Origin: Betaproteobacteria bacterium
Lineage (GTDB): Bacteria; Pseudomonadota; Gammaproteobacteria; Burkholderiales; SG8-41
Assembly (NCBI GenBank): GCA_025356695.1
Contig: JANXSE010000154.1
Coordinates: forward strand, 1 to 19,957
Reading direction: 5' to 3'
Length of the DNA: 19,957 nt
Shown in pieces: positions 7,383-14,651 of the stretch. A program made the position numbers and the translations under genes. The notes beneath the pieces are model-generated. The model ran no database searches. It saw nothing but the letters and a program-made list of their open reading frames with translations, and had not been told where the DNA came from. The first letter of the stretch is position 1. Each line of letters begins with the position of its first letter.

Positions 7383-7405
7383 CCTTCCCCCCTTGAGGGG
7401 GAAGG
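7383..7405. repeat. C/G-rich short palindrome, family D copy 2
   Basis: CCTTCCCCC at 7383-7391 pairs perfectly with GGGGGAAGG at 7397-7405 around a 5-base loop. The following GTTGGGATGGGGG matches, on the opposite strand, the CCCCCATCC flank of the copy at 842-865. It lies between the convergent TctC and rluA genes. Confidence 0.65.
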
Positions 7406-7420
7406 TTGGGATGGGGGGTG

Positions 7421-7439
7421 CCACGTAACTATAACGTGG
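7421..7439. repeat. short hairpin CCACGT/ACGTGG
   Basis: Six-base perfect arms at 7421-7426 and 7434-7439 flank a 7-base AT-rich loop. It lies between the family D and family C repeats in the gap between convergent genes. Its function is unknown. Confidence 0.3.
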
Positions 7440-7446
7440 GTGCTTC

Positions 7447-7481
7447 GTCGGGCGGAAAAGCGAAGCACATTCCGCCGGATG
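7447..7481. repeat. dispersed palindrome family C, single arm
   Basis: These 35 bases match the minus-strand reading of the right arm of the element at 15803-15837 at 31 of 35 positions (core GGGCGGAAAAGCG, then TTCCGCCGGATG). No second full arm is obvious here, so this looks like a half or decayed copy. Confidence 0.65.
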
Positions 7482-7525
7482 GCGGCTACAACCGGACGCG
7501 ACCCGTTGGGGCCTTTAAGTGCCGA

Positions 7526-8191
7526 TTAGAAGGGCGGTGGACAATCCACGCGCAGCGGCAAACCCGTTTCGGGATGGCAGAATTCGATCTCGCAGGCGTG
7601 CAGCATCAGGCGCTCCGCCTTGGCACAGGATGCCGGCGTTCCGTAGAAGTCGTCGCCGAGGATGGGATGTCCCATGGCTTCCATGTGCACCCGCAACTGA
7701 TGCGAACGTCCGGTGATGGGATCAAGTTCAACGCGCGAAACTGCGCGCGCAGTGTCGATGTCGATGACGCGATAGCGGGTCAGGCTCGGCCGGCCCATGC
7801 TGTGATCGACCATCTTTTTCGGGCGGTTGGGCCAATCGCCGCTGATGGGCAAATCGATCTCACCCGTGGCAGTTGCCGTCCAGCACCCATCGACCATGGC
7901 CTGATAGCGCTTGCGCACCTCACGCTTCTGAAACATCACACTCAGCGCGCGTTGCGCGTCGGCGCCACGCCCCATGACGACGATGCCCGAGGTGCCCATG
8001 TCGAGGCGATGCACGATCAAGGCGTCGGAAAATTCGGCCTGCACCCGGCGCGACAGGCAATCTTCCTTGCCTGCGCCGCGCCCGGGCACGCTCAACAAGC
8101 CGCTGGGTTTGTTGATAACGATCAGTTGATCCGAGAGATGGAGGATGGCAAGCCCGCGGTTCGCGGGCGGACAGTAGGGCGTCGATGACAT
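7526..8191 (-). CDS. rluA: dual-specificity rRNA/tRNA pseudouridine synthase RluA
   Basis: The product has 221 residues, close to the length of E. coli RluA (219). The signature HRLDMGTSG lies at 61-69, with catalytic Asp64. Other RluA-like blocks are NKPSGLLSVPGR at 27-38, DWPNRPKK at 119-126 and PITGRSHQLRVHM at 158-170, followed by GHPILGD at 174-180. E. coli RluA converts U746 of 23S rRNA and U32 of several tRNAs to pseudouridine; the same targets are inferred here. The frame is open for 137 more codons upstream, but that stretch has no family similarity that I recognise, so the ATG at 8191 was chosen despite a weak ribosome site. It is the only housekeeping-type gene in the window and is unrelated to its neighbours. 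Confidence 0.93.
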   Translation of the reverse strand: MSSTPYCPPANRGLAILHLSDQLIVINKPSGLLSVPGRGAGKEDCLSRRVQAEFSDALIVHRLDMGTSGIVVMGRGADAQRALSVMFQKREVRKRYQAMVDGCWTATATGEIDLPISGDWPNRPKKMVDHSMGRPSLTRYRVIDIDTARAVSRVELDPITGRSHQLRVHMEAMGHPILGDDFYGTPASCAKAERLMLHACEIEFCHPETGLPLRVDCPPPF

Positions 8192-8416
8192 GCCGTGGAT
8201 TGTCTCATTGAGTTGCGACTCGCCAAATCCCCGCGTTGAGCGGCCCGCGATGGCAGATTGCACGCGTTGGGTCAGGCGGCCATCAAGCTGATCTTGGAGC
8301 GGGCTGGTGACAGTGAACGGCGGCTTGCGGGGAAGGATGTGGAATACAGGCATCCGGCCAGAAGAAGCCGTTCGCGCAGGAGCTGGAAATATGCCGAAAA
8401 CGGTCGGAGAATCATC

Positions 8417-8449
8417 CGGCACGGCACGGTTATCAAGCATGCCGTGCCG
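8417..8449. repeat. 10-bp perfect inverted repeat CGGCACGGCA
   Basis: CGGCACGGCA at 8417-8426 is repeated in reverse at 8440-8449 around a 13-base loop. No U-run follows on either strand. It could be a decayed repeat element, a regulatory site or an mRNA hairpin upstream of the small open frame at 8491. Confidence 0.45.
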
Positions 8450-8490
8450 TCTAATAACAAGTTGGACATAAACGCAGAGGTTTTCTGACG

Positions 8491-8568
8491 ATGGAAGTTC
8501 TTCTCCTATTCGCGATTGTAGTCGCGGTTGCGCTCTTTCTCGCGGCGAAGGCGACATCTGGTACCTGA
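8491..8568 (+). CDS. possible 25-residue single-span membrane peptide
   Basis: An ATG at 8491 opens a 25-codon frame (MEVLLLFAIVVAVALFLAAK, then five more residues) ending in TGA at 8568. Residues 3-19 are almost all hydrophobic and would span a membrane, followed by a lysine. A GCAGAGG sequence lies about 10 bases upstream and could serve as a ribosome site. The stop codon lies inside a near-perfect 24-base palindrome at 8551-8574. I do not recognise the peptide. It is too short for confident coding evidence and may be a chance frame. Confidence 0.3.
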   Translation: MEVLLLFAIVVAVALFLAAKATSGT

Positions 8569-8574
8569 TGTCGC
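8551..8574. repeat. 24-base near-perfect palindrome
   Basis: GCGACATC and GATGTCGC flank a central GGTACC; 22 of 24 positions are self-complementary. It overlaps the stop of the possible small peptide. It may be a regulatory site or a 3' end structure. Confidence 0.4.
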
Positions 8575-8664
8575 GGCTATCGAAGCAGCGTTGCATGCCC
8601 AACCCATCGATGCACCGGACCGGAGGAAGCGGGCTTCCGCGAGCGGGTGATCTCTGGCGTTGAT

Positions 8665-8713
8665 TGTCCGCTTTCGGAAAATCTGAATGACCGTTTCGGG
8701 TCGTAAGCCGACA
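8665..8713. repeat. imperfect inverted repeat TGTCCGCTTTCG/CGTAAGCCGACA
   Basis: The arms at 8665-8676 and 8702-8713 match at 10 of 12 positions, with GGGTCG next to the right arm. This general pattern of GTCCGCTTT and GGGTCG blocks recurs in intergenic DNA of many proteobacteria, from general familiarity. It lies downstream of the minus-strand ThDP enzyme gene. Confidence 0.4.
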
Positions 8714-8788
8714 TTCTTGGTTAGAGAAAACGTTTAGCCAGTATCACTGCTGCCCGCGATCTTTGCCGATCAAGCGGTACACGACGGC

Positions 8789-10447
8789 TCAGACATCCTC
8801 GCCGTAGAACATCCGCCGATAAGTAATGTTCAGGACATTCCGCGAGATGCGCATGTCCATCACCATCGGCCCGTCGCCTTGCAAAAATGTGTCAACACCT
8901 GCCGCGACTTCATCCAGTGTGCGCGCGGTGACGCCGCGCACACCGAAGCCGCGCGCCACTGCTGCGAAATCTGGAGACTCGACGTTGGCCAGCGCGGGTT
9001 CGAGTTTGGCGGCCTTGAGTTTGTGATATTCGGCGCCGAGTGTTTCGTCGTTCATGATGATGAACAGGAGCTTCGCGCCGGTGCGGCGCAGGGTGTCGAG
9101 TTCCTGGATGTTCTGCATGGCGCCGCCGTCGCCTTCGATCGCAACGAAGGGTTTGCCGTTTAGCGCTACCGCGGCACCGATGGCGGTGGCGAAGGTCTGG
9201 CCGATCGAGCCGAAACCGTTGGAAAAAATCTGCAGCGGGCGCGGTTTTTTCATGATCATCACGGGAAACGCGAACGAGTGGCCGACGCCGATGGCAACGC
9301 CGACCTCCGTGGGCAAATGCTCATCGACGATGCGGCAGGCCTCGCGCGGATCGACGGTGCCGGCTTCGATTTCGTATTCGGCCGGATCGCGGTCGGCACC
9401 GGCCAGCAGTTTCTTCACCGCGGCGCTGCGATAACCCTCCTGCGAAAAATTGGCCTGCGCGAGCAGGTCGTCGATCATCTGCACGGTCACCGCGGCGTCG
9501 CCCTGTATATAACAATCGGCGACGCGGCCGTTACCCATCACCACGCCGGGTTCGGCGTCGATGTGGATGATTTTTCCCTGCGGGAACAGATAACCGCCTT
9601 CGATGGTGTGCGGATTGAGGCTGGCGCCGATGGCGATCGCGCAGTCGGCTTCTTCGAAGAGCTGCATCACAGTGCGCGTTGAAAACATGCCGGCGATACC
9701 GGCGTGAAATTCAGCATCGCCAAAGCATCCTTTGGCCACGAGCGTGGTGGCGGTCAGCGCGCCGAGGCGTTTGGCGAGCTTTGCTGCGGCGTCGAGCGCG
9801 CCGGACTTGATGGCGCCGCGGCCGGCGATGACGACGCATTTTTTGCTGGTGCGGATGATGTCGACGGCTTTGTTCAGACGATCGACGGCAGGACGGATTT
9901 TCTGCTGGCCGTTGAACAAGGTAGTCGATGGCTCGTAGTCGGCGCCGTCGGCATCGCATTCCATTTTCTGCACGTCCATTGGCACTGCCAGCACGACCGG
10001 CCGCAGCTCGGTGCGCGCCATATGAAAGGCCAGTCTGACGGCGCTTTCGGCATAACCCGGTTTCAGCACTTCGACGTACCCGGCGCCGGTGGACGTCACG
10101 AGGCGCCGCTGGTCGATCGCCTGGTTGATCAGATCGTTATTCAGTTCGGTGGCGCTGGTGCAGATCACCACCGGAATCTGGCAGCGCGTGACGCTCACCA
10201 GAGAAGTCATCATGCGCGTGATGCCGGGGCCGTGTGTGACGCTGCAGATGCCGATTTTGCCGGTGGCGCGCGCCCAGCCTTCGGCCATGGTCAGCGCCGC
10301 GCCTTCGTCGCGCGCATCGATGTTTTTGATGTCGGGCATTTTCGACATCACCGCCGCCCAGTTCATGTTGCCGTCGCCCAAGAGGCCGAAGATGGTGGTG
10401 GTGCCTTCTTTGACAAAGGCGTTGGCGATGGCTTCGTAGACTTTCAT
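8789..10447 (-). CDS. thiamine diphosphate-dependent enzyme (acetolactate synthase/decarboxylase-like)
   Basis: This 552-residue protein has the three-domain layout of ThDP enzymes: a PYR domain at about 1-170 with Glu48 (DARDEGAA) as the cofactor-activating glutamate, a middle domain at about 185-335, and a PP domain at about 370-545 with the ThDP/Mg motif GDGG at 439-442 and Asn466-Asp467. His72 in THGPG could be an active-site residue. Candidate reactions are decarboxylation of a 2-oxo acid or carboligation; the subfamily cannot be named. The frame extends to 10678, but the ATG at 10447 has AGGGA 8 bases upstream and starts the conserved domain. It lies 11 bp after the TctC gene, and its ribosome site overlaps that stop. 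It is the last gene of the FAA-hydrolase, TctC and ThDP-enzyme unit. Confidence 0.92.
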   Translation of the reverse strand: MKVYEAIANAFVKEGTTTIFGLLGDGNMNWAAVMSKMPDIKNIDARDEGAALTMAEGWARATGKIGICSVTHGPGITRMMTSLVSVTRCQIPVVICTSATELNNDLINQAIDQRRLVTSTGAGYVEVLKPGYAESAVRLAFHMARTELRPVVLAVPMDVQKMECDADGADYEPSTTLFNGQQKIRPAVDRLNKAVDIIRTSKKCVVIAGRGAIKSGALDAAAKLAKRLGALTATTLVAKGCFGDAEFHAGIAGMFSTRTVMQLFEEADCAIAIGASLNPHTIEGGYLFPQGKIIHIDAEPGVVMGNGRVADCYIQGDAAVTVQMIDDLLAQANFSQEGYRSAAVKKLLAGADRDPAEYEIEAGTVDPREACRIVDEHLPTEVGVAIGVGHSFAFPVMIMKKPRPLQIFSNGFGSIGQTFATAIGAAVALNGKPFVAIEGDGGAMQNIQELDTLRRTGAKLLFIIMNDETLGAEYHKLKAAKLEPALANVESPDFAAVARGFGVRGVTARTLDEVAAGVDTFLQGDGPMVMDMRISRNVLNITYRRMFYGEDV

Positions 10448-10458
10448 TGATTGAATCC

Positions 10459-11430
10459 CTATTCGGTTTTTGCGCCAGACAACTTGATGAGTTTTGAATT
10501 CTGCACGATTTCGTTGTGCAGAAAGGTCGCGAACTGCTCCGGCGTGGTGATTTGCAGATCGAGGCCCTGTTTGTAAAGCGCGGATTTGTATTCGGCGGTG
10601 CTGACGGCCTTGACGGTGGCGGCGTTGAGTTTCGCCATGACGTCGTTCGGCGTGGCCGCTGGCGCGACGACGTTCCACCAGGTCGTGCGTTCGTAACCGG
10701 TGAGGCCGCTTTCATTGAGCGTCGGCACGTTCGGCAGCACCGCCGCGCGCTTCATTCCGGTGACAGCCAGTGCTTTGAGTTTGCCGGCTTCCAGCAGCGG
10801 CAATGCCGCACCGACGCCGAGATAACTCATTTCGATCTGGCCCGAGGCGGTGGCGATGGCCGAATCGGCCGAGCCTTTATAGGGCACGTGCGCGGTTTTC
10901 ACACCGGCGATCTGGTTGAACAATTCGCCCATCAGGTGCGACGAACTGCCCACACCCGACGAGCCATAGTTGAGCTGGCCCGGCTGCGCGCGCGCCAGCG
11001 CGATCAGTTCTTTGATATTGCGTGCCGGCACCGAGGGATGCAGTGCCAGCACCGCCATACCGAGCGCGACAATAGTGGTCGAAGTGAAATCGCGTTCGAG
11101 GTCGTAGGGCAGTTTGGCGCGCAATGCCGGTTGCAATGTATCGGCGGCGGCCATCAGGTAAATCGTGTAACCGTCGGCCGGCGCGCGCGCGACGAGTTCC
11201 ACCGCAATCGCACCGCCGGCGCCGCCGCGGTTTTCAACGACTACTGGCTGGCCGAGGTTTTCAGTGAGGAGCGGCGCAAGCAGGCGCGCCACCGAATCGG
11301 GCGAACTGCCGGCGCTGAAGCCGACGATCAGGCGCAGCGGTTTCAGCGGATAGTTCGATTGAGATTGCGCAGCGCCGGTCGCGAGCAATGCCGCTACTAC
11401 CGCCGACGCGCGCAGTGCGATTCGTGTCAT
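10459..11430 (-). CDS. TctC/Bug-family periplasmic solute-binding protein
   Basis: The product has 323 residues with a signal peptide ending near GAAQS (cleavage around 23-24). The binding loop is GFSAGSSPD at 37-45, with Ser42 where the second glycine of AGG is usual. VVVENRGGAGGAI, PADGYTIYLM and AHVPYKG follow in family order. The ATG at 11430 stands only 2 bp after the TAG of the upstream FAA-hydrolase gene and has no good ribosome site of its own, so translational coupling is likely. It is followed after 11 bp by the ThDP-enzyme gene. Sitting between two enzymes, it very probably binds the substrate of that pathway. No TctA or TctB is nearby. Confidence 0.95.
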   Translation of the reverse strand: MTRIALRASAVVAALLATGAAQSQSNYPLKPLRLIVGFSAGSSPDSVARLLAPLLTENLGQPVVVENRGGAGGAIAVELVARAPADGYTIYLMAAADTLQPALRAKLPYDLERDFTSTTIVALGMAVLALHPSVPARNIKELIALARAQPGQLNYGSSGVGSSSHLMGELFNQIAGVKTAHVPYKGSADSAIATASGQIEMSYLGVGAALPLLEAGKLKALAVTGMKRAAVLPNVPTLNESGLTGYERTTWWNVVAPAATPNDVMAKLNAATVKAVSTAEYKSALYKQGLDLQITTPEQFATFLHNEIVQNSKLIKLSGAKTE

Positions 11431-11432
11431 GG

Positions 11433-12446
11433 CTATTCGCGGACGATGGTGTTGCTGAGGATGCCGACACCCTCGATCTCGCAGGACACCAGGTCACCGG
11501 GTTTGATCCAGCGGTCGAGTTCGAAACCGACGCTGAAGGCGGGCGGGCCTGAGCCGAAGAAATCGCCGACGTTGAGCAGTTCGTCGCGCGAGACGTGGGC
11601 GATGAACTGCGCGAAGGTGAAGGCCCAGCCGCTCAATTTTCCGTCGAACCAGACTTCACCGTTGACGCGGTTGATCATGCGCAGATTGTCCACGCTCGGC
11701 AGTTCGTCGGCGGTGACCAGATACGGCCCCATGATTTTGGAGGTTGCGAAATCCTTCGATTTCGCCGGCCCCATGCGCAGGCTCATCTCCGGCGGCTGCA
11801 CGTCGCGCAGCCCGAGATCATTGAATACGGTATAGCCGGCGATGTGTTCGTGCGCGCGCTCGACCGGAATATCCTTGCCGGCTTTGCCGATGTAGAGGCC
11901 GAGTTCAAATTCATAATCGAGCTTCTCGCTGTATTTCGGCCAGCGCACCGGTTCCATATGTCCGGCGACGGCCGCACGGCTCGGCTTCCAGTAGATCGGC
12001 ATGCTGCGCGCGGCTTCCGGCATGCGGTCTTTCTCGGCGATCTTGAACAGGCGCTCCATGCCGACGCGATAGTGATCGAGCAGCAGGATGCCGTCGCGGA
12101 TCATCGGCGGGCGCGGCACCGGCGCGAGCCAGCGGATTTCGGTTTCATCGAAGGCGAGGCGCTGGCCCTGCGGGCCGCGTGCACGCGCGTCGGCTGCCAG
12201 CCGCTCGCCGGCGTAGACGACAGCGTGATCGGCCATCGCGCGCGCGGCCTTGCCGCCTTCGAGAAATGCAATCATGTCGGGCGGCACCAGCGCATCGGCC
12301 TGGCGGCGCGCGGCGTTGTGGTCCGCTGCGTCGGCGAGAAAGGCCGCGCAGGCCGCATTCAGATCGACAATGGTGCCGTGCGCGAGCGCGCCGATGCGCT
12401 CGAAACGGCCGAGCCGGGTTTGCACTTCGAAGCTGACGAGTTTCAT
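11433..12446 (-). CDS. fumarylacetoacetate hydrolase (FAH) family protein
   Basis: This 337-residue protein has an N-terminal region (about 1-110) and a C-terminal FAH domain. Metal ligands are recognisable as Glu179 and Glu181 in DYEFELGLYIG and Asp210 in YTVFNDLGLRD; Lys230 in AKSKDF follows. The usual GTPxGVG segment reads GSGPPAFSVG at 298-307. Family members cleave C-C bonds of acylpyruvates and fumarylacetoacetate, or decarboxylate or hydrate related acids. The ATG at 12446 has AGGA just upstream. It is the first gene of the leftward unit, followed after 2 bp by a TctC gene, and is divergent from the BKACE gene. The specific substrate is unknown. Confidence 0.92.
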   Translation of the reverse strand: MKLVSFEVQTRLGRFERIGALAHGTIVDLNAACAAFLADAADHNAARRQADALVPPDMIAFLEGGKAARAMADHAVVYAGERLAADARARGPQGQRLAFDETEIRWLAPVPRPPMIRDGILLLDHYRVGMERLFKIAEKDRMPEAARSMPIYWKPSRAAVAGHMEPVRWPKYSEKLDYEFELGLYIGKAGKDIPVERAHEHIAGYTVFNDLGLRDVQPPEMSLRMGPAKSKDFATSKIMGPYLVTADELPSVDNLRMINRVNGEVWFDGKLSGWAFTFAQFIAHVSRDELLNVGDFFGSGPPAFSVGFELDRWIKPGDLVSCEIEGVGILSNTIVRE

Positions 12447-12591
12447 TGCGGTCCTGCGGTAGAATTGTTTTTCTGCGCGGCAAAGCGGGTGGACTTTGCT
12501 CTGCGTGCGACTCTATCATGCGGGCGGTTGCCGCTGCTACTGCAGCGCCGTCTGTAAAAAATCAAAACTGCCGGAGGAGACGGTTGTCGTC
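12447..12591. promoter_or_regulatory. divergent promoter region of the catabolic cassette
   Basis: These 145 bp separate the divergent FAH-family and BKACE starts and must drive both operons unless promoters lie within genes. A small inverted repeat GCAAAG/CTTTGC occurs at 12480-12485 and 12494-12499, and AT-rich patches lie near 12460-12473 and 12555-12568. No clean -35/-10 pair was recognised, so promoter positions are not assigned. Confidence 0.45.
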
Positions 12592-13416
12592 ATGGAAAAA
12601 CTGATCATCACCAATTGCGCGACCGACTGCTCGATGTATCCCGAGTGGGTCAACCGTTTTCAGGATTCGCAGGTGCTGGCCAAGTCGGTGGCCGCGGCCT
12701 GCAAAAAGGGTTCGGCCATCGCGCACATCCACGCACCGCCCGACGACTTCAAGGCGTGGGAGTCGCACACCAAAGCGATCCGCGACCATTGCGACGTGAT
12801 GATCCAGTACGGCATCTCGATCCAGAGCGTCGAGCAGCGCCGTGTGGTCATGAAGAACAAACCGGAAATGATTTCAGTAGCCGTCGGCGCGCACAATCTC
12901 GCCTTCGTCGGCCGCGACCTCATGCTGCTGCATCCGCGCGCCGAACTGGCCGAGATGATGCGCATGTGCCGCGACATGGGTGTAAAGCCCGAATTCGAAG
13001 TCTGCGCGCTGGGCGACCTCTGGCTGATCGACGATCTCTGCCAGAAAGGCCTCGTCGACGATCCGGTCATGATGACGATTTTCTTCGGCCGCCCCGGCGG
13101 CAGCTGGTCGCCGCCGACGCCGGAAGAATTTCTGCATCGCACGAAGCATCTGCCGAAAGGTTCGTATGCGATGGCCAGCGTCACCGGCCCGACGCATCTC
13201 ATGCTCGAAACGCTGGCGGTGATGAACGGCAATCACGTGCGTGTCGGCACCGAGGACGAGCCTTATCTGAAGCCCGGCGTGCTCGGCGACAATGACGATC
13301 ACGTGGCGCGCGTTGCGGGGATTGCGGAGATGTTCGGGCGCGGGGTGGCGACGATTGCGGAAGCGCGGGCGACGCTGAAGATTCCGGGCTACGGACTCGA
13401 GAAAAATGATGGATAG
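12592..13416 (+). CDS. BKACE-type 3-keto acid cleavage enzyme (DUF849 family)
   Basis: The product is 274 residues, the usual BKACE length. It is a TIM barrel predicted to take a beta-keto acid and acetyl-CoA to acetoacetate and a new CoA ester. Likely Zn ligands are His45 and His47 in AHIHAPP and Glu221 in RVGTEDEPYL; VTGPTHL at 198-204 and LGDN at 231-234 also fit. The usual HxHxRD stretch reads HIHAPPDD, and the start ITNCATD differs from the common form, so this is a divergent subgroup with unknown specificity. The ATG at 12592 begins the first barrel strand; a GGAGGAG lies rather far upstream (12 bp). It leads the rightward unit with the FMN oxidase 12 bp downstream. Confidence 0.88.
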   Translation: MEKLIITNCATDCSMYPEWVNRFQDSQVLAKSVAAACKKGSAIAHIHAPPDDFKAWESHTKAIRDHCDVMIQYGISIQSVEQRRVVMKNKPEMISVAVGAHNLAFVGRDLMLLHPRAELAEMMRMCRDMGVKPEFEVCALGDLWLIDDLCQKGLVDDPVMMTIFFGRPGGSWSPPTPEEFLHRTKHLPKGSYAMASVTGPTHLMLETLAVMNGNHVRVGTEDEPYLKPGVLGDNDDHVARVAGIAEMFGRGVATIAEARATLKIPGYGLEKNDG

Positions 13417-13428
13417 GGGACGGAATAA

Positions 13429-14616
13429 ATGAAAGAAGAAACTTTCGGCGCGTGGAACATCTACGACATGACCGAGCTGGCACGGCGCCGTCTGCCCAAG
13501 GGCCTGTTCGAGTTCATGCATCGCGGCAACGACGACGAAATCGCGGTGCGTGACAACCGCTTGGCGCTCGACGCCATCAAGCTGCGCCCGCGCGTGTTGC
13601 GCGATGTGTCGAAGCGCAACCAGGAAATCACGCTGTTCGGCAAGAAACAGAAAATGCCGGTGATCGTCGCGCCCACCGGCTCGGTCGGCCTCGCCTGGTA
13701 CGAGGGCGAGATTGCGCTGGCACGCGCCGCTGCGGCGGCCGGTGTGCCGTACACGATGGCCGCCTCGTCGATGACAGCGATGGAAAAAGTCGCCGCGGCC
13801 GCGCCCGACGGCAGGCTGTGGTTCCAGTTCTATATGTGGCCCGACCGTTCGCTCTCGCATCAGCTGGTGGCGCGCGCCCGCGATGCCGGTGCCGAGGCGC
13901 TGGTCTTTACGGTCGACACGCCGGTGGCGCCGGGCCGTGAATACAACCTGCGCAACGGTTTCACCATTCCGTTCAAATTCACGCGCCGCAACGTGCTCGA
14001 CGTGCTGGTGCATCCGCGCTGGCTGTTCGGCGTACTCGTGCGCTACCTGCTGACGACCGGCGCGCCGCGTTACATGAATTTTCCGCCGCACATGCAGACG
14101 CGCGTCGGCGCGCTACCGATGGGGCGCTCGGTGCAGTCGAATGCTTCGATCAACTGGGACGACGTGCGCGAACTGCGCAAGCTGTGGCCGCGCAAACTGA
14201 TCATCAAGGGCATCCAGCATCCGCAGGACGCGGTGATGGCGGCCGATTGCGGCGCTGACGGCGTGGTGATCTCGAACCACGGCGGTCGCGTGCTGGACAG
14301 CACGACGGCGCCGATTTTGATATTGCCCGAGGTGCTCGAGGCGGTAAACAAGCGCATCACGGTGATTGTCGACAGTGGTTTCCGCCGCGGCAGCGACGTG
14401 GTGAAGGCGCTCGCCCTTGGTGCTGATGCCGTCATGCTCGGTCGCGGGCCGCTGCACGGCGCCGCGGTGGCCGGCGAGGCGGGCGGCTTGCGCGCGCTGA
14501 ACATCTATCGCGAAGAGATCGACCGCGTGATGGCGCTGATCGGCGCCAGCAGTGTCGCTGAAATCACGCGCGAGCATGTGATCATGCCGGAGATGGACGG
14601 GCCGGTGCCCGCCTGA
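13429..14616 (+). CDS. FMN-dependent alpha-hydroxy-acid oxidase/dehydrogenase
   Basis: This 395-residue protein belongs to the LldD/glycolate oxidase family, which oxidises 2-hydroxy acids to 2-oxo acids with FMN. Visible marks are VIVAPTGSVGL at 78-88, LWFQFY at 130-135, FTVDTPV at 160-166, LIIKGI with Lys260, catalytic His284 and Arg287 in SNHGGRVLD, and the phosphate-binding VDSGFRRGSD and MLGRG. Two blocks depart from the usual form: GGRVLDSTTAP instead of GGRxLDxxPA, and VDSG instead of DGG. The N-terminal GGADDE block is HRGNDDE. These may reflect substrate choice. It has no signal peptide. The ATG at 13429 follows the BKACE stop by 12 bp and precedes a TctC gene by about 35 bp, so the three are an operon. 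Confidence 0.94.
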   Translation: MKEETFGAWNIYDMTELARRRLPKGLFEFMHRGNDDEIAVRDNRLALDAIKLRPRVLRDVSKRNQEITLFGKKQKMPVIVAPTGSVGLAWYEGEIALARAAAAAGVPYTMAASSMTAMEKVAAAAPDGRLWFQFYMWPDRSLSHQLVARARDAGAEALVFTVDTPVAPGREYNLRNGFTIPFKFTRRNVLDVLVHPRWLFGVLVRYLLTTGAPRYMNFPPHMQTRVGALPMGRSVQSNASINWDDVRELRKLWPRKLIIKGIQHPQDAVMAADCGADGVVISNHGGRVLDSTTAPILILPEVLEAVNKRITVIVDSGFRRGSDVVKALALGADAVMLGRGPLHGAAVAGEAGGLRALNIYREEIDRVMALIGASSVAEITREHVIMPEMDGPVPA

Positions 14617-14651
14617 TTGAGACGTAGCACCGCAGCGGAGGACGCAACGTG

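Larger units (their letters stand above)
8192..8788. other. 597-bp region without a conventional gene
   Basis: No frame here gives a recognisable protein. The region contains inverted repeats at 8417-8449, 8551-8574 and 8665-8713 and a possible 25-residue hydrophobic peptide at 8491-8568. Open frames in the first part (for example plus-strand 8258-8488) show no domain or hydrophobic pattern and are treated as chance. Confidence 0.6.

Noticed and set aside
8258..8488. 76-codon plus-strand open frame in the gap after rluA
   Set aside because: No domain or hydrophobic pattern, and it contains the 8417-8449 inverted repeat; probably chance.
8192..8602. N-terminal extension of RluA by 137 codons
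   Set aside because: The frame is open, but the extension has no resemblance to RluA and the 221-residue form matches the usual length.
10516..11835. 439-codon plus-strand open frame spanning parts of two minus-strand genes
   Set aside because: It crosses the TctC/FAH boundary antisense; both minus-strand genes have clear family motifs.
12874..14091. 405-codon minus-strand open frame over BKACE and the FMN oxidase
   Set aside because: The plus-strand proteins are unmistakable; the antisense product is Arg/His-rich and has no motif.
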